The notes: generated from the sequence alone by a model not told the origin. DNA of 64,000 nt from Arthrobacter pascens (GCF_017052465.1 NZ_JAFHKT010000151.1:62001-126000); one strand, 5' to 3'; shown: positions 36,075-44,921, counted from the stretch's first letter. Program-made: numbers and translations.

Positions 36075-37130
36075 CTAACGCTCAGCGATTTCCGCTGCGG
36101 CTTCCAAATAGGAAAGTGCACCGCTGGAGGACGGATCGTACGTCATGACTGTTTGCTGGTAACTCGGTGCTTCCGAGATCCGTACGGAGCGGGGGACAAC
36201 GGCCCCCAACACCTGATCGGGGAAATGCTGCCGAACCTCGGCCGCCACCTGTGCGGCCAGGTTGGTGCGGCCGTCGTACATGGTCAGCAGAATTGTCGAG
36301 ACGACCAGATCTGCGTTCAGGTGCTTCTGGATCATCTCGATGTTCTTGAGGAGCTGGCTCAGCCCCTCAAGGGCGTAGTACTCACACTGGATCGGGATCA
36401 GGACTTCGCCGGCAGCGCAAAAGGCGTTGACCGTCAGCAGACCGAGACTCGGCGGGCAGTCGATGAAGATGTAGTCCAGCCGCTGTTCGCCCTTTTTCTC
36501 ACGTGCCTTGGCGTAGACATCGATCGCGCGGCGGAGTCTCTGCTCCCTGGCCACCAGGGACACAAGTTCAATTTCCGCGCCGGCAAGGTGGATGGTGGCG
36601 GGGGCACAAATGAGGTTGCTGATGTCGGGGCACGGGGCCACGACATCTTCCAGCGGAACGTCGTTGATCAGGACGTCGTAGATGCTGTCCACGTCCGCAT
36701 GGTGTTCAATGCCCAGCGCGGTGGAGGCGTTGCCCTGCGGGTCGATATCTATGACCATGACGTTCAGTCCGGCTGCCGCGAGCGCGGCTGCGATGTTGAC
36801 CGTGGTGGTGGTCTTGCCGACGCCGCCCTTTTGATTCGACACCGTGAAGATACGGGTTTTCTCGGGTTTGGGAAGGTTGCGGCCCAGCAGCCTTTCGCGG
36901 CGCCTGTTCTCGTGCGCAAGCTCGCGGGCGATGGGGCTCGAATCGTCCAGCGTGTCCAACACGTTCGTCCGGCCACCTGTTTCACGTGAAACTTTCGCCA
37001 CATCTGTCTTGCCTGCAACCGGATTCAGGTGATTGGAGGCTGCAGCGACGGTGGGTGCAGCTACGGCGCGTGCCGACCCCAGAGACACGAACGGGGGTAT
37101 CCGCTGTGTGAAGGTTTCGCTACTGGTCAC
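36075..37130 (-). CDS. parA: Chromosome-partitioning ATPase ParA
   Basis: A 351-residue ParA/Soj ATPase. The deviant Walker A is KGGVGKTTTTVN, with IDIDPQGNAST and DYIFIDCPPSLGLLT as the other nucleotide motifs. About 90 residues precede the core, longer than the minimal Soj form. Part of this extension is encoded by a parS site (residues VSRET, 36979-36992), so its start is uncertain: ATG 37130 is the longest option and an internal start would drop parS from the coding region. ParA moves ParB-parS complexes apart after replication. parB follows after 67 bp. Confidence 0.95.
   Translation of the reverse strand: MTSSETFTQRIPPFVSLGSARAVAAPTVAAASNHLNPVAGKTDVAKVSRETGGRTNVLDTLDDSSPIARELAHENRRRERLLGRNLPKPEKTRIFTVSNQKGGVGKTTTTVNIAAALAAAGLNVMVIDIDPQGNASTALGIEHHADVDSIYDVLINDVPLEDVVAPCPDISNLICAPATIHLAGAEIELVSLVAREQRLRRAIDVYAKAREKKGEQRLDYIFIDCPPSLGLLTVNAFCAAGEVLIPIQCEYYALEGLSQLLKNIEMIQKHLNADLVVSTILLTMYDGRTNLAAQVAAEVRQHFPDQVLGAVVPRSVRISEAPSYQQTVMTYDPSSSGALSYLEAAAEIAER
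36979..36992. promoter_or_regulatory. parS: parS site 12, inside parA
   Basis: Perfect GTTTCACGTGAAAC, translated in the parA frame as VSRET. It lies about 140 bp from the parA start and is the parS nearest dnaA (about 3.9 kb). Confidence 0.92.
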
Positions 37131-37217
37131 TGGGACACACTCACTCTCGTTCGGCTTTTGCTGCCGCTCTCTAGCCTAACCGCTCCGCCGTCAAGACCTG
37201 CGGCAACGGGCCTTGGG

Positions 37218-37868
37218 CTAGGCGATCTTTTGGGACTTCTTCACGACGATGCGCACCACTGTAGTCGGTTCCTCAAGCAGGTCCTCGCCTACTGTTACGA
37301 CCGAAGTCTGTACGCCGCCGAGCTTACGGATCACCTTGGTGGCCTTCTCGATTTCATCTGCGGCGCTGCGCCCCTTGATGGCCACGACCTCACCCTCCCC
37401 GTCAAGGAGGGGGATGGTCAGCCCTGCCAGGTTGCTGAGTGCCGACACTGCCCGGGCCGTGACGACGTCCGCCTTCACCATGCCCACAGCCTGCTCGGCC
37501 CGAGCGCGCATGATGGTGACATTGTCCAGCCCGAGGTCATCGACCACTTCCTGGAGCCAGATCACCCGGCGTTCGAGCGGCTCAATAAGAGTGAGTTCCA
37601 GATCCGGACGGGCTATGGCAAGGCAGAGACCCGGCAGTCCGGCGCCGCTTCCGACGTCGGCCACATGGCTTCCCTGAGCAATCTCGCTCTCGATGACAGC
37701 GCAGTTCAGCACGTGCCGCCCCCACAGTCGCGGTATTTCCCGCGGACCGATGAGTCCGCGCTCGGTTCCCGATGTGGCCAGGTGCTCGACGTACCGTTCC
37801 GCCAGGGCGAGACGGTCGCCGAAAATCTTCTCCGCCGCCTGGCGCTCAGCAGCCGTAATTTCTACCAT
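37218..37868 (-). CDS. rsmG: 16S rRNA (guanine-527-N7)-methyltransferase
   Basis: A 216-residue RsmG/GidB enzyme methylating G527 of 16S rRNA with S-adenosylmethionine. IPRLWGRHVLNCAV precedes the SAM-binding HVADVGSGAGLPGLCLAI; LTLIEPLERRVIWLQEVV and VVTARAVSALSNLAGLTIPL complete the fold. Loss of this gene gives low-level streptomycin resistance in other bacteria. It lies between jag (7 bp upstream) and parA (87 bp downstream). Confidence 0.96.
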   Translation of the reverse strand: MVEITAAERQAAEKIFGDRLALAERYVEHLATSGTERGLIGPREIPRLWGRHVLNCAVIESEIAQGSHVADVGSGAGLPGLCLAIARPDLELTLIEPLERRVIWLQEVVDDLGLDNVTIMRARAEQAVGMVKADVVTARAVSALSNLAGLTIPLLDGEGEVVAIKGRSAADEIEKATKVIRKLGGVQTSVVTVGEDLLEEPTTVVRIVVKKSQKIA

Positions 37869-37875
37869 CAGTTAG

Positions 37876-38439
37876 TCAGTCGACAGAGACGACGATGTGG
37901 CGGCCGGCGCCTTCGCCCTCGGACTCGCTCACGAAACCCAGATCGGCAACGGCGTCGTGAACGATCTTGCGCTCATAGGCACTCATGGGTTCAAGGGCCA
38001 CGGGCTCACCGGTTTCCTTGGCGGTCGCGACAGCGTCCTCCGCGATCTTCTGCAGGTGGCCGGCACGTTCCTTGCGGTACCCGTTGATGTCCAGGACGAG
38101 GCGGGAGCGGTTTTCCGTGGCGGAGAGCACCGAGAGCCGGGTCAGTTCCTGCAGCGCCTCGAGGACTTCGCCGTCGCGGCCTACCAGGCTCTCCAGTCCA
38201 GCGGATTCTTCCTCGGTGACGATGGAGATGTAGGTGCGTCCGTTGCGGACCTCGATGTCGATGTCGCCGTCGATGTCGGCGATATCCAGCAGTTCCTCGA
38301 GGTAGTCGGCTGCGACGTCGCCTTCTTCTTCCAGGCGGCTTACAGCAGTTCCCTTGTCGGTAGCCACAGCCTCGGTGGTGTTGTCCTGGTCTTCGCTGGT
38401 TGCAGCGGAAAGTGCTTGTTCTGAGCTTTCAACAGACAT
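37876..38439 (-). CDS. jag: Jag/KhpB-like R3H and KH domain protein
   Basis: A 187-residue RNA-binding protein. The N-terminal 40 residues are acidic and disordered, then an acidic segment (EEEGDVAADYLEELLDIADI), a KH-II domain (LESLVGRDGEVLEALQELTR with a GxxG-like GRDG) and an R3H domain (MSAYERKIVHDAVADL). The ATG at 38439 overlaps the yidC stop as TAATG, so the two are translated together; the long upstream extension of the frame lies within yidC and is rejected. Homologues bind many RNAs and affect cell-wall growth and division. Confidence 0.94.
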   Translation of the reverse strand: MSVESSEQALSAATSEDQDNTTEAVATDKGTAVSRLEEEGDVAADYLEELLDIADIDGDIDIEVRNGRTYISIVTEEESAGLESLVGRDGEVLEALQELTRLSVLSATENRSRLVLDINGYRKERAGHLQKIAEDAVATAKETGEPVALEPMSAYERKIVHDAVADLGFVSESEGEGAGRHIVVSVD

Positions 38440-39413
38440 TACTTCTTCTTCCTGTTCTTGCGTTGTGGCTGGATGCGCTGGGCCTTGGCTTGCGCTACCG
38501 CAGCGGCTGCAGCGGCCTCTGCCTCGACGTCGGCCTTCTTGCCTCCCAGGATGGGGAGGGCCGGGAGGCCCTTGGCGGCGCGGCGCTCGGCGAGGGCCTT
38601 GGCGGCGGGGGATCCCGGCGTCGGCATACGGCGGATCACGAAGAACTGCTGACCCATGGTCCACAGGTTGGTGGTGGTCCAGTAGATGAGGACACCGATC
38701 GGGAAGTTAATGCCACCCACGCCGAAGACGATGGGCAGGATGTAGAGCATCATTTTCTGCTGGCGCATGAACGGGCTGGCCATGGCTTCTTCAGACATGT
38801 TCTTAGCCATGATCTGCTTCTGCGTGATGAACTGCGACGCTGTCATCGCAAGGATCATGATGATGGAGAGGATCCACACAGCAGTGAGGTTGCCTTCGCC
38901 GCCGTGCAGCAGCGATGCGGACAGCGTGGCCCCGAAGATGGTGGACTCATCGAACTGCACCACTTGGTCGTGGCTCATCGCACCGATGCCGTTGCCTTGG
39001 TCACGGGCCGTGCTGATGCCGGAGAGCACCGTGAACAGCGCGAAGAAGAACGGCATCTGGATGAGCATGGGCAGGCAGGCCGAGAACGGGTTGGTGCCGT
39101 GCTTCTTGTACATGGCCATCTGCTCCTGCGCCATGGCCTGGCGGGACAGCTGGTCAGTCTTGCCCTTGTACTTGTCCTGCAGCTTCTTCAGGTCCGGCTG
39201 CAGCAACTGCATCCCGCGCTGTGCCTTGATCTGCTTGACGAAGACGGGAATCAGGGCGGCGCGGATCACCAGCACGAGCCCGATGATGGACAGCGTCCAC
39301 GTCCAGCCGCTGGCCTCGGGAAGTCCGATGCCGCTCAGGCCCTCATGGAAGCCCACCATGATGATGGACACAAGCCATTTGAACGGAAACATGATTGTTT
39401 CAAAGAAGTCCAT
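38439..39413 (-). CDS. yidC: Membrane protein insertase YidC
   Basis: A 324-residue YidC/Oxa1 insertase. The five-helix core includes RAALIPVFVKQIKAQRGMQL (the hydrophilic-groove Arg), the coiled C1 loop (KLQDKYKGKTDQLSRQAM), and SACLPMLIQMPFFFALFTVL. The C-terminus is basic (QPQRKNRKKK), probably contacting ribosomes. There is no signal peptide or large periplasmic P1 domain, as in other Gram-positive forms. It is followed by jag and preceded by yidD, the usual order. Confidence 0.97.
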   Translation of the reverse strand: MDFFETIMFPFKWLVSIIMVGFHEGLSGIGLPEASGWTWTLSIIGLVLVIRAALIPVFVKQIKAQRGMQLLQPDLKKLQDKYKGKTDQLSRQAMAQEQMAMYKKHGTNPFSACLPMLIQMPFFFALFTVLSGISTARDQGNGIGAMSHDQVVQFDESTIFGATLSASLLHGGEGNLTAVWILSIIMILAMTASQFITQKQIMAKNMSEEAMASPFMRQQKMMLYILPIVFGVGGINFPIGVLIYWTTTNLWTMGQQFFVIRRMPTPGSPAAKALAERRAAKGLPALPILGGKKADVEAEAAAAAAVAQAKAQRIQPQRKNRKKK

Positions 39414-39429
39414 ACGATATCCCTATTCG

Positions 39430-39825
39430 TTAGGCCGCAGCGCGGCCTTCTCCATCAGTCCGAGCAGCCAGGTACTTGTCCGGGTTGTTCAGCACAACAA
39501 TTGTGGGGGTCTGGTTGTCAGGCCACTCCCGGTGACCGGCGGGGACGTGGTCCACACCGCCGGCATTCCAGGGATGGCAGCGCGCCAAGCGCTTCGCCGC
39601 GAGCCAGCTTCCTTTTACGGCACCGTGGACGGTGATGGCCTCAAGCGCGTACGCCGAGCACGAAGGAAAGAATCGGCAGACCTGTCCGTACAAGGGTGAA
39701 ATCACCTTGCGGTAGGCCATGAGCAGAAGAATGAGGATATTGCGAGGCAGGTTCCAGACGAATCTGCCGGCGGCCGCTGCTGCGGACTTTGCGGAACGGA
39801 CGACGGCGGCAGTCAGGTCAAGCAC
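39430..39825 (-). CDS. yidD: Membrane protein insertion efficiency factor YidD
   Basis: A 131-residue protein of the YidD family. The core ILILLLMAYRKVISPLYGQV then CRFFPSCSAYALEAI and CHPWNAGGVDHVP is complete, with the three conserved Cys. About 20 residues of Ala-rich extension precede it. It overlaps the 3' end of rnpA by 8 bp, and yidC follows after 16 bp. The family helps YidC insert proteins; its biochemical activity is not settled. Confidence 0.94.
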   Translation of the reverse strand: MLDLTAAVVRSAKSAAAAAGRFVWNLPRNILILLLMAYRKVISPLYGQVCRFFPSCSAYALEAITVHGAVKGSWLAAKRLARCHPWNAGGVDHVPAGHREWPDNQTPTIVVLNNPDKYLAARTDGEGRAAA

Positions 39826-40225
39826 GCTGTGTCCCTTCCTGTGTTGTTCCGTTCGAACCAGTTCCAGCCGACCGTTGGCGGCCCTGCAGCCGCTTCATGG
39901 TGGCTTCCAAGGCAGCGTTGTAATCCGCTACCAGTTCCTGCCAGCTGGCAGTCGCAGACGCGGGCAACGCACGCACCACAATAGCGAACCCGGTCCCGTA
40001 CTCGCGCAGCGAGACAGCACCGGCTTCCCTAAGTCTCCTCTTAACGAGGTTCCTGGCAACAGCGTTCCCGACACCCTTGGAAACGATGAACCCGATCCGG
40101 CTGGGTTCATCGGCCCCGATGGTTGCCGTATATAACACTACGTTCCGGCGTCCATTGCGGACACCGGAACGTACAGTTGTTGAAAAATCGGTTGAGGTCC
40201 TAAGACGGTTCCTGGTGGCCAGCAC
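39818..40225 (-). CDS. rnpA: Ribonuclease P protein component
   Basis: A 135-residue basic protein that binds the RNase P RNA and helps remove 5' leaders from tRNA precursors. MLATRNRLRTSTDFSTTVR and the conserved RNR-type helix GNAVARNLVKRRLRE are present. It has a longer C-terminal tail than the family's usual 115-120 residues, rich in Arg/Gln/Gly (GRQRSAGTGSNGTTQ), overlapping yidD. It follows rpmH at 40 bp. Confidence 0.96.
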   Translation of the reverse strand: MLATRNRLRTSTDFSTTVRSGVRNGRRNVVLYTATIGADEPSRIGFIVSKGVGNAVARNLVKRRLREAGAVSLREYGTGFAIVVRALPASATASWQELVADYNAALEATMKRLQGRQRSAGTGSNGTTQEGTQRA

Positions 40226-40265
40226 CGTTAAACTCGCAAAGGAAGGATCACCGACGAGTCAGTAT

Positions 40266-40403
40266 TTAGGCCGACAGTTCGACGCGGCCCTTGCCGCGGC
40301 GGGCAGCCAGGATGGCGCGGCCGGCGCGGGTACGCATACGAAGGCGGAAGCCGTGCTTCTTGGCTCGACGGCGGTTATTCGGCTGAAAAGTCCGCTTGCT
40401 CAC
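40266..40403 (-). CDS. rpmH: 50S ribosomal protein L34
   Basis: A 45-residue very basic protein, too short for many ORF callers. The GTG at 40403 follows CTGGAG. The product reads SKRTFQPNNRRRAKKHGF after the start, then RLRMRTRAGRAILAARRG and KGRVELSA, the typical L34 sequence. It is the first gene of the leftward set rpmH-rnpA-yidD-yidC-jag, so its promoter lies in the dnaA spacer. Confidence 0.97.
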   Translation of the reverse strand: MSKRTFQPNNRRRAKKHGFRLRMRTRAGRAILAARRGKGRVELSA

Positions 40404-40873
40404 GTTAGTTACTCCAGTGGATCAAAGGTGCGCCCACCCGATCAAAGGGGAAGAACTGGCCGACGCTAAGTTTTTGTATGTGTCTGCATTCCCCCGGTTT
40501 TCCGCAACGCTGGGCGTCCGGAAGATCCAAAATGGGGTCAGAAAGCAGGCACAAAGGACTCCACAACGTTAGTTCAAAGCGCGTTGCTGAGTCAAACCGG
40601 CAGCGCCGGCCACGCCTATCCCCAGCTGTGGTTAAGTACCGGCTCCAGCCTGTGGATGAAGTGGCTCACAAGGGCCGATTTCGAACCACAACGGTGTAAT
40701 TATCCACAAGCTGCTTCCCAGCTATCTTCTGGCCTTTTCATCCCCTAGAGTGTCCCAGTAGCCGATTATCCACGGACTGTGCATAACCCTGTGGATTGAG
40801 CCGGGCCAGCACCCTGGTTTCGGGCTTGTGGCTGCATGTAATGCAGGTAAGCAAGCTTTGAGGAACCCGATTG
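40404..40873. promoter_or_regulatory. rpmH-dnaA divergent spacer with DnaA boxes
   Basis: A 470-bp gene-free spacer from which rpmH (-) and dnaA (+) diverge. It holds a perfect DnaA box TTATCCACA at 40700-40708. Three related 9-mers follow at exact 12-bp pitch: TTATCCACG (40766), TGTGCATAA (40778, reversed) and TGTGGATTG (40790, reversed). These lie 75-110 bp before the dnaA start and suit DnaA autoregulation or a first origin part. Promoters for both genes must be here, but I cannot fix their boxes. Confidence 0.7.
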
Positions 40874-42295
40874 ATGACAGTAGACGAAGCCAACCACGCC
40901 AATACTGTCGGAAGTTCCTGGCGCCGCGTGGTGAACCTTCTCGAACAGGACGACCGGGTGTCCCCGCGGCAGCGCGGTTTCGTTATCCTCGCCCAGGCAC
41001 AGGGCCTCATCGGGTCGACGCTCCTTGTGGCGGTACCCAACGAACTGACGCGCGAAGTGCTCCAGACCCAGGTGAAGGATGCACTCGACGACGCCCTGCA
41101 CAACGTCTTTTCGGATGACATCCGGTGCGCGATCGACGTGGATACCGATCTGGTGCCCCTCCACGAAGAGCCCGAACCCGCCGTCGAGCTTTCGCTCGCA
41201 ACTGACCAGTCTGTTGAACTGAAGCCGCAGCCGATGCTGCCGAGCACGTCTCACGAGTTCGGCAGGCTGAACCCCAAGTACGTTTTTGACACGTTCGTCA
41301 TCGGCTCCTCCAACAGGTTTGCCCACGCCGCGGCCGTGGCTGTGGCCGAAGCTCCGGCCAAGGCATACAACCCGCTGTTCATCTACGGAGATTCCGGACT
41401 GGGCAAGACCCACCTGCTCCACGCGATCGGCCACTATGCCCGGCGGCTCTACAGCGGCATCCGTGTCCGCTACGTGAACTCCGAGGAATTCACCAATGAC
41501 TTCATCAACTCGATCCGTGACGACGAGGGCGCCAGCTTCAAGACCACGTACCGGAATGTCGATGTTCTGCTGATCGACGACATCCAGTTCCTGGCGGGCA
41601 AGGACCGGACGCTCGAGGAGTTCTTCCACACGTTCAACTCCCTGCATAACAACAACAAGCAGGTGGTGATCACCTCCGACCAGCCGCCCAAGCTGCTGGC
41701 AGGCTTCGAGGACCGCATGAAATCACGCTTCGAATGGGGCCTGCTGACGGACATCCAGCCTCCGGAGCTCGAAACCCGCATCGCGATCCTCCGCAAGAAG
41801 GCACTGAGCGAGGGCCTCTCCGCTCCGGACGACGCACTGGAGTACATCGCCTCCAAGATCGCCAGCAACATCCGCGAACTCGAGGGCGCCCTGATCCGGG
41901 TCACAGCGTTCGCCAGCCTGAACCGCCAACCCGTCGATGTGGCCCTGGCCGAGATGGTTCTCAAGGACCTCATCACCGATGACAACGCGCAGGAGATCAC
42001 GTCCAGCCAGATCCTCACGCAGACCGCGGATTACTTCAAGCTCAGCATGGAAGAGCTGTGCAGCAAGTCCCGCACCCGCACATTGGTGACTGCGCGGCAG
42101 ATCGCCATGTACCTCTGCCGTGAGCTGACAGACATGTCGCTTCCCAAGATCGGCCAGGAACTCGGCGGCCGCGACCACACCACGGTCATCCACGCGGACC
42201 GCAAGATCCGCGAGCTGATGGCCGAGCGCCGTGTGATCTACAACCAGGTCACCGAGCTCACCAACCGGATCAAGCAGCAGCAGCGCGACTCCTGA
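40874..42295 (+). CDS. dnaA: Chromosomal replication initiator DnaA
   Basis: A 473-residue initiator. Domain I (residues 1-90) binds helicase and DciA-type partners. Domain III has Walker A GDSGLGKTH (about residue 172), Walker B VLLIDDIQFLAGKD and the AAA+ arginine finger region (FEDRMKSRFEWGL). Domain IV ends with LPKIGQELGGRDHTTVIHA, the DnaA-box-binding helix. The linker between domains I and III is short, unlike the very long one of Streptomyces. The ATG at 40874 is preferred to the TTG three bases upstream. Confidence 0.98.
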   Translation: MTVDEANHANTVGSSWRRVVNLLEQDDRVSPRQRGFVILAQAQGLIGSTLLVAVPNELTREVLQTQVKDALDDALHNVFSDDIRCAIDVDTDLVPLHEEPEPAVELSLATDQSVELKPQPMLPSTSHEFGRLNPKYVFDTFVIGSSNRFAHAAAVAVAEAPAKAYNPLFIYGDSGLGKTHLLHAIGHYARRLYSGIRVRYVNSEEFTNDFINSIRDDEGASFKTTYRNVDVLLIDDIQFLAGKDRTLEEFFHTFNSLHNNNKQVVITSDQPPKLLAGFEDRMKSRFEWGLLTDIQPPELETRIAILRKKALSEGLSAPDDALEYIASKIASNIRELEGALIRVTAFASLNRQPVDVALAEMVLKDLITDDNAQEITSSQILTQTADYFKLSMEELCSKSRTRTLVTARQIAMYLCRELTDMSLPKIGQELGGRDHTTVIHADRKIRELMAERRVIYNQVTELTNRIKQQQRDS

Positions 42296-42810
42296 GCCCA
42301 GGTTCTTAACCTTATTAACAGGCGCGTGTGGATAACCCTGTGGACAGTTAAGGGGACAACCGCGGTTAATGGGCTTAAAACCCTTAAGGTGTCTGTGGAT
42401 TGCCGAAACGGCCAAAAATGTTATCCCCATCCACAGCCTGTTTAAAACCTGCTCCACCCACAGCCCATGAACAGGGCTTAACCCCGGATTCCTGCCGCCA
42501 GAGGGAGTTATCCACAGTTTCCACAGCAGTTATTAACACTACTAATCCCAAAAAATCGAAATCCCTCAAACAACAATCTCGGTTCCCTGCCCATGTCGCC
42601 CCCAGCCGCAGACCAGGAACGGGCTGGCTGGTGGGGAATTCCCCGGTCTTCGGGCTAAGCTGTCAGCAGCGCTCCCATCCTTGGGTCTTCCTGTGGTTCA
42701 GCAAGCGCGGACCATGCAGGTTCCGGTGGTTGGGGGCACAGGTTTTGTGAACTCCCTGCGGGAGTTCCCCTTCAGCAAATGGCAGCAGCAATGAAAGGCG
42801 GCACCCTTCC
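42296..42810. promoter_or_regulatory. oriC: dnaA-dnaN spacer, likely oriC
   Basis: A 515-bp gene-free spacer with AT-rich stretches (42301-42385, 42405-42445, 42525-42575). DnaA-box-like 9-mers are TGTGGATAA (42327) and TGTGGACAG (42339) at 12-bp pitch, TGTGGATTG (42394), TTATCCCCA (42421), a perfect TTATCCACA (42508) and GTTTCCACA (42517). Spacers between dnaA and dnaN are the origin in several studied actinobacteria. Perfect boxes are few here, so the assignment rests mostly on position. Confidence 0.7.
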
Positions 42811-43935
42811 GTGAAGTTCAGAGTCGAACGGGACGTCCTGGCAGAAGCCGTCACATGGACAGCCCGGTCGTTGTCTCCGCGGCCGCCCGTCCCCGTCCTC
42901 TCGGGCTTGTTGCTCAAGGCTGAAGCCGGAACGGTGAGCCTATCCAGCTTTGACTACGAAACGTCGGCCAGGCTGGAGATCCCTGCTGACATCGCAGACG
43001 AAGGCACCATTCTTGTCTCGGGCCGGCTGCTCGCCGACATCTGCCGCAGCCTTCCATCCGCCCCCGTGGACATCGAGACAGAAGGCAGCAAGGTGACGCT
43101 CACCTGCCGCCGAAGCAGTTTCCACCTCGCCACCATGCCCGAGGCCGAGTATCCTCCGCTGCCCGCACTGCCCACCATCAGCGGCACCGTGGCCGGAGAC
43201 TCCTTTGCACAGGCGGTATCCCAGGTCATCATTGCCGCCAGCAAGGACGACACGCTCCCCATCCTCACGGGCGTCAGGATGGAAATCGAGGACGACCTCA
43301 TCACGCTTCTGGCAACGGACCGTTACCGCCTCGCCATGCGCGAAGTGCCGTGGAAGCCAGTCACCCCGGGCATTTCCACCAGTGCCCTGGTCAAGGCGAA
43401 GACCCTCAACGAGGTGGCCAAGACCCTCGGAGGCAGCGGCGACATCAGCCTCGCCATCGCTGACGACGACTCACGGCTCATCGGCTTTGAAAGCGGCGGG
43501 CGCACCACGACGTCCCTGCTTGTCGACGGCGATTACCCGAAGATCCGCTCCCTGTTCCCGGACTCAACTCCGATCCACGCAACAGTGCAGACGCAGGAAC
43601 TCGTCGAAGCGGTCCGCCGTGTCTCCCTCGTTGCGGAACGGAACACCCCTGTGCGCCTGGCTTTCACCCAGGGCCAGCTCCACCTCGATGCCGGCACCGG
43701 CGAGGATGCGCAGGCTTCCGAAGAAATCGAAGCCCAGCTCTCCGGCGAAGACATCACCGTGGCGTTCAATCCTCACTACCTCGTTGAAGGTCTGAGCGTC
43801 ATCGAAACAAAGTACGTCCGCTTTTCCTTCACCACCGCGCCGAAACCGGCCATGATCACCGCCCAGGCAGACGCCGACGGCGAGGACCAGGACGACTACC
43901 GCTACCTCGTGATGCCTGTACGCCTGCCCAACTAG
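42811..43935 (+). CDS. dnaN: DNA polymerase III beta sliding clamp
   Basis: A 374-residue clamp that encircles DNA and tethers polymerase III. The N-terminus MKFRVERDVLAEAVTWTARS, the mid-region DTLPILTGVRMEIEDDLITL and the C-terminal YRYLVMPVRLPN are all typical; the last residues form the protein-binding cleft. The start is a GTG. It has the standard place after dnaA. Confidence 0.98.
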   Translation: MKFRVERDVLAEAVTWTARSLSPRPPVPVLSGLLLKAEAGTVSLSSFDYETSARLEIPADIADEGTILVSGRLLADICRSLPSAPVDIETEGSKVTLTCRRSSFHLATMPEAEYPPLPALPTISGTVAGDSFAQAVSQVIIAASKDDTLPILTGVRMEIEDDLITLLATDRYRLAMREVPWKPVTPGISTSALVKAKTLNEVAKTLGGSGDISLAIADDDSRLIGFESGGRTTTSLLVDGDYPKIRSLFPDSTPIHATVQTQELVEAVRRVSLVAERNTPVRLAFTQGQLHLDAGTGEDAQASEEIEAQLSGEDITVAFNPHYLVEGLSVIETKYVRFSFTTAPKPAMITAQADADGEDQDDYRYLVMPVRLPN

Positions 43936-43979
43936 ACTTCCCGACCCGCCACCTCCCCAGCGCAGAAAAGAGTTCACCC

Positions 43980-44864
43980 GTGCACATCGGACTGATCGGC
44001 CTTGGAAAAATGGGTTTCAACATGCGCGAACGGTTGCGCAAGGGAGGCATCGAGGTCACGGGCCTGGACCGCAATCCGGAGGTGACGGACGTTTCCTCGG
44101 TGGATGAGCTCGTCGCCGCAGTGCCTGCGCCTCGGCTCGTCTGGGTCATGGTCCCGGCCGGCGACATCACGGACGCTGTCATCACTGAACTTGGCACCAA
44201 ACTCGAACCCGGTGACCTGGTCATCGACGGTGGCAACTCCCGCTTCACAGAGGACCAGAAGCACGGCGCTGCTTTGGCCGAAAAAGGAATCCGCTTTGTG
44301 GACTGCGGCGTATCCGGCGGGGTCTGGGGTCTCCAGAACGGTTATGGCCTCATGGCCGGCGGAAACGCCGACGATATCGAGAGTGCCCTGCCTGTGTTTG
44401 ACGCCCTTCGCCCCGAAGGAGACCGCGCGGACAGCTTCGTCCATGTGGGCGGCGTGGGCGCGGGCCACTACGCCAAAATGGTCCATAACGGCATCGAATA
44501 CGGCCTCATGCAGGCATACGCGGAAGGCTATGAACTGCTCGCCGCCAAGGAGATCGTCACCGATCTTCCCGGCACCTTCCGCGCCTGGCAGAAGGGAACA
44601 GTGGTCCGCTCCTGGCTGCTGGACCTGATGGTGAAGGCGCTGGACGAGGATCCGGGACTGGCATCCATCGATGACTACGTCGAGGACTCCGGTGAAGGAC
44701 GCTGGACGGTGGAGGAAGCCATCGCCAATGCGGTTCCCGCCCCGGCCATCACCGCCGCCCTCTTCGCACGTTTCTCCTCCCGCGAGGACAACTCGCCCGC
44801 CATGAAAATGGTCTCCGCACTGCGCCACCAGTTCGGCGGGCACTCCACCCGTCCGGCCAAGTAG
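43980..44864 (+). CDS. gnd: 6-phosphogluconate dehydrogenase (decarboxylating), short type
   Basis: A 294-residue enzyme of the short GndB-like type (the classical Gnd is about 470). It oxidises 6-phosphogluconate to ribulose 5-phosphate in the pentose phosphate pathway. IGLIGLGKMGFNMRERLR binds NAD(P); VIDGGNSRFTED, FVDCGVSGGVWGLQNGYG and GAGHYAKMVHNGIEYG are substrate and catalytic motifs, including the Lys and Asn. The GTG start is at 43980. Its place between dnaN and recF is a common actinobacterial arrangement. Confidence 0.95.
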   Translation: MHIGLIGLGKMGFNMRERLRKGGIEVTGLDRNPEVTDVSSVDELVAAVPAPRLVWVMVPAGDITDAVITELGTKLEPGDLVIDGGNSRFTEDQKHGAALAEKGIRFVDCGVSGGVWGLQNGYGLMAGGNADDIESALPVFDALRPEGDRADSFVHVGGVGAGHYAKMVHNGIEYGLMQAYAEGYELLAAKEIVTDLPGTFRAWQKGTVVRSWLLDLMVKALDEDPGLASIDDYVEDSGEGRWTVEEAIANAVPAPAITAALFARFSSREDNSPAMKMVSALRHQFGGHSTRPAK

Positions 44865-44921
44865 CATCCGCCCCGGGACCTGCGCGTCCCGGACGAGAGT
44901 CCCGAGAATCCTGAAGAACGC

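Noticed and set aside
36007..36121. Longer ParB start (38 extra codons)
   Set aside because: The ATG at 36007 has a good GGAGGG site and gives the family's usual N-terminus; the extra part lies in the parA-parB spacer.
38442..38664. Longer Jag start inside yidC
   Set aside because: The extension overlaps yidC in another frame and is Arg/Pro/Gly-rich noise; the TAATG overlap marks the true start.
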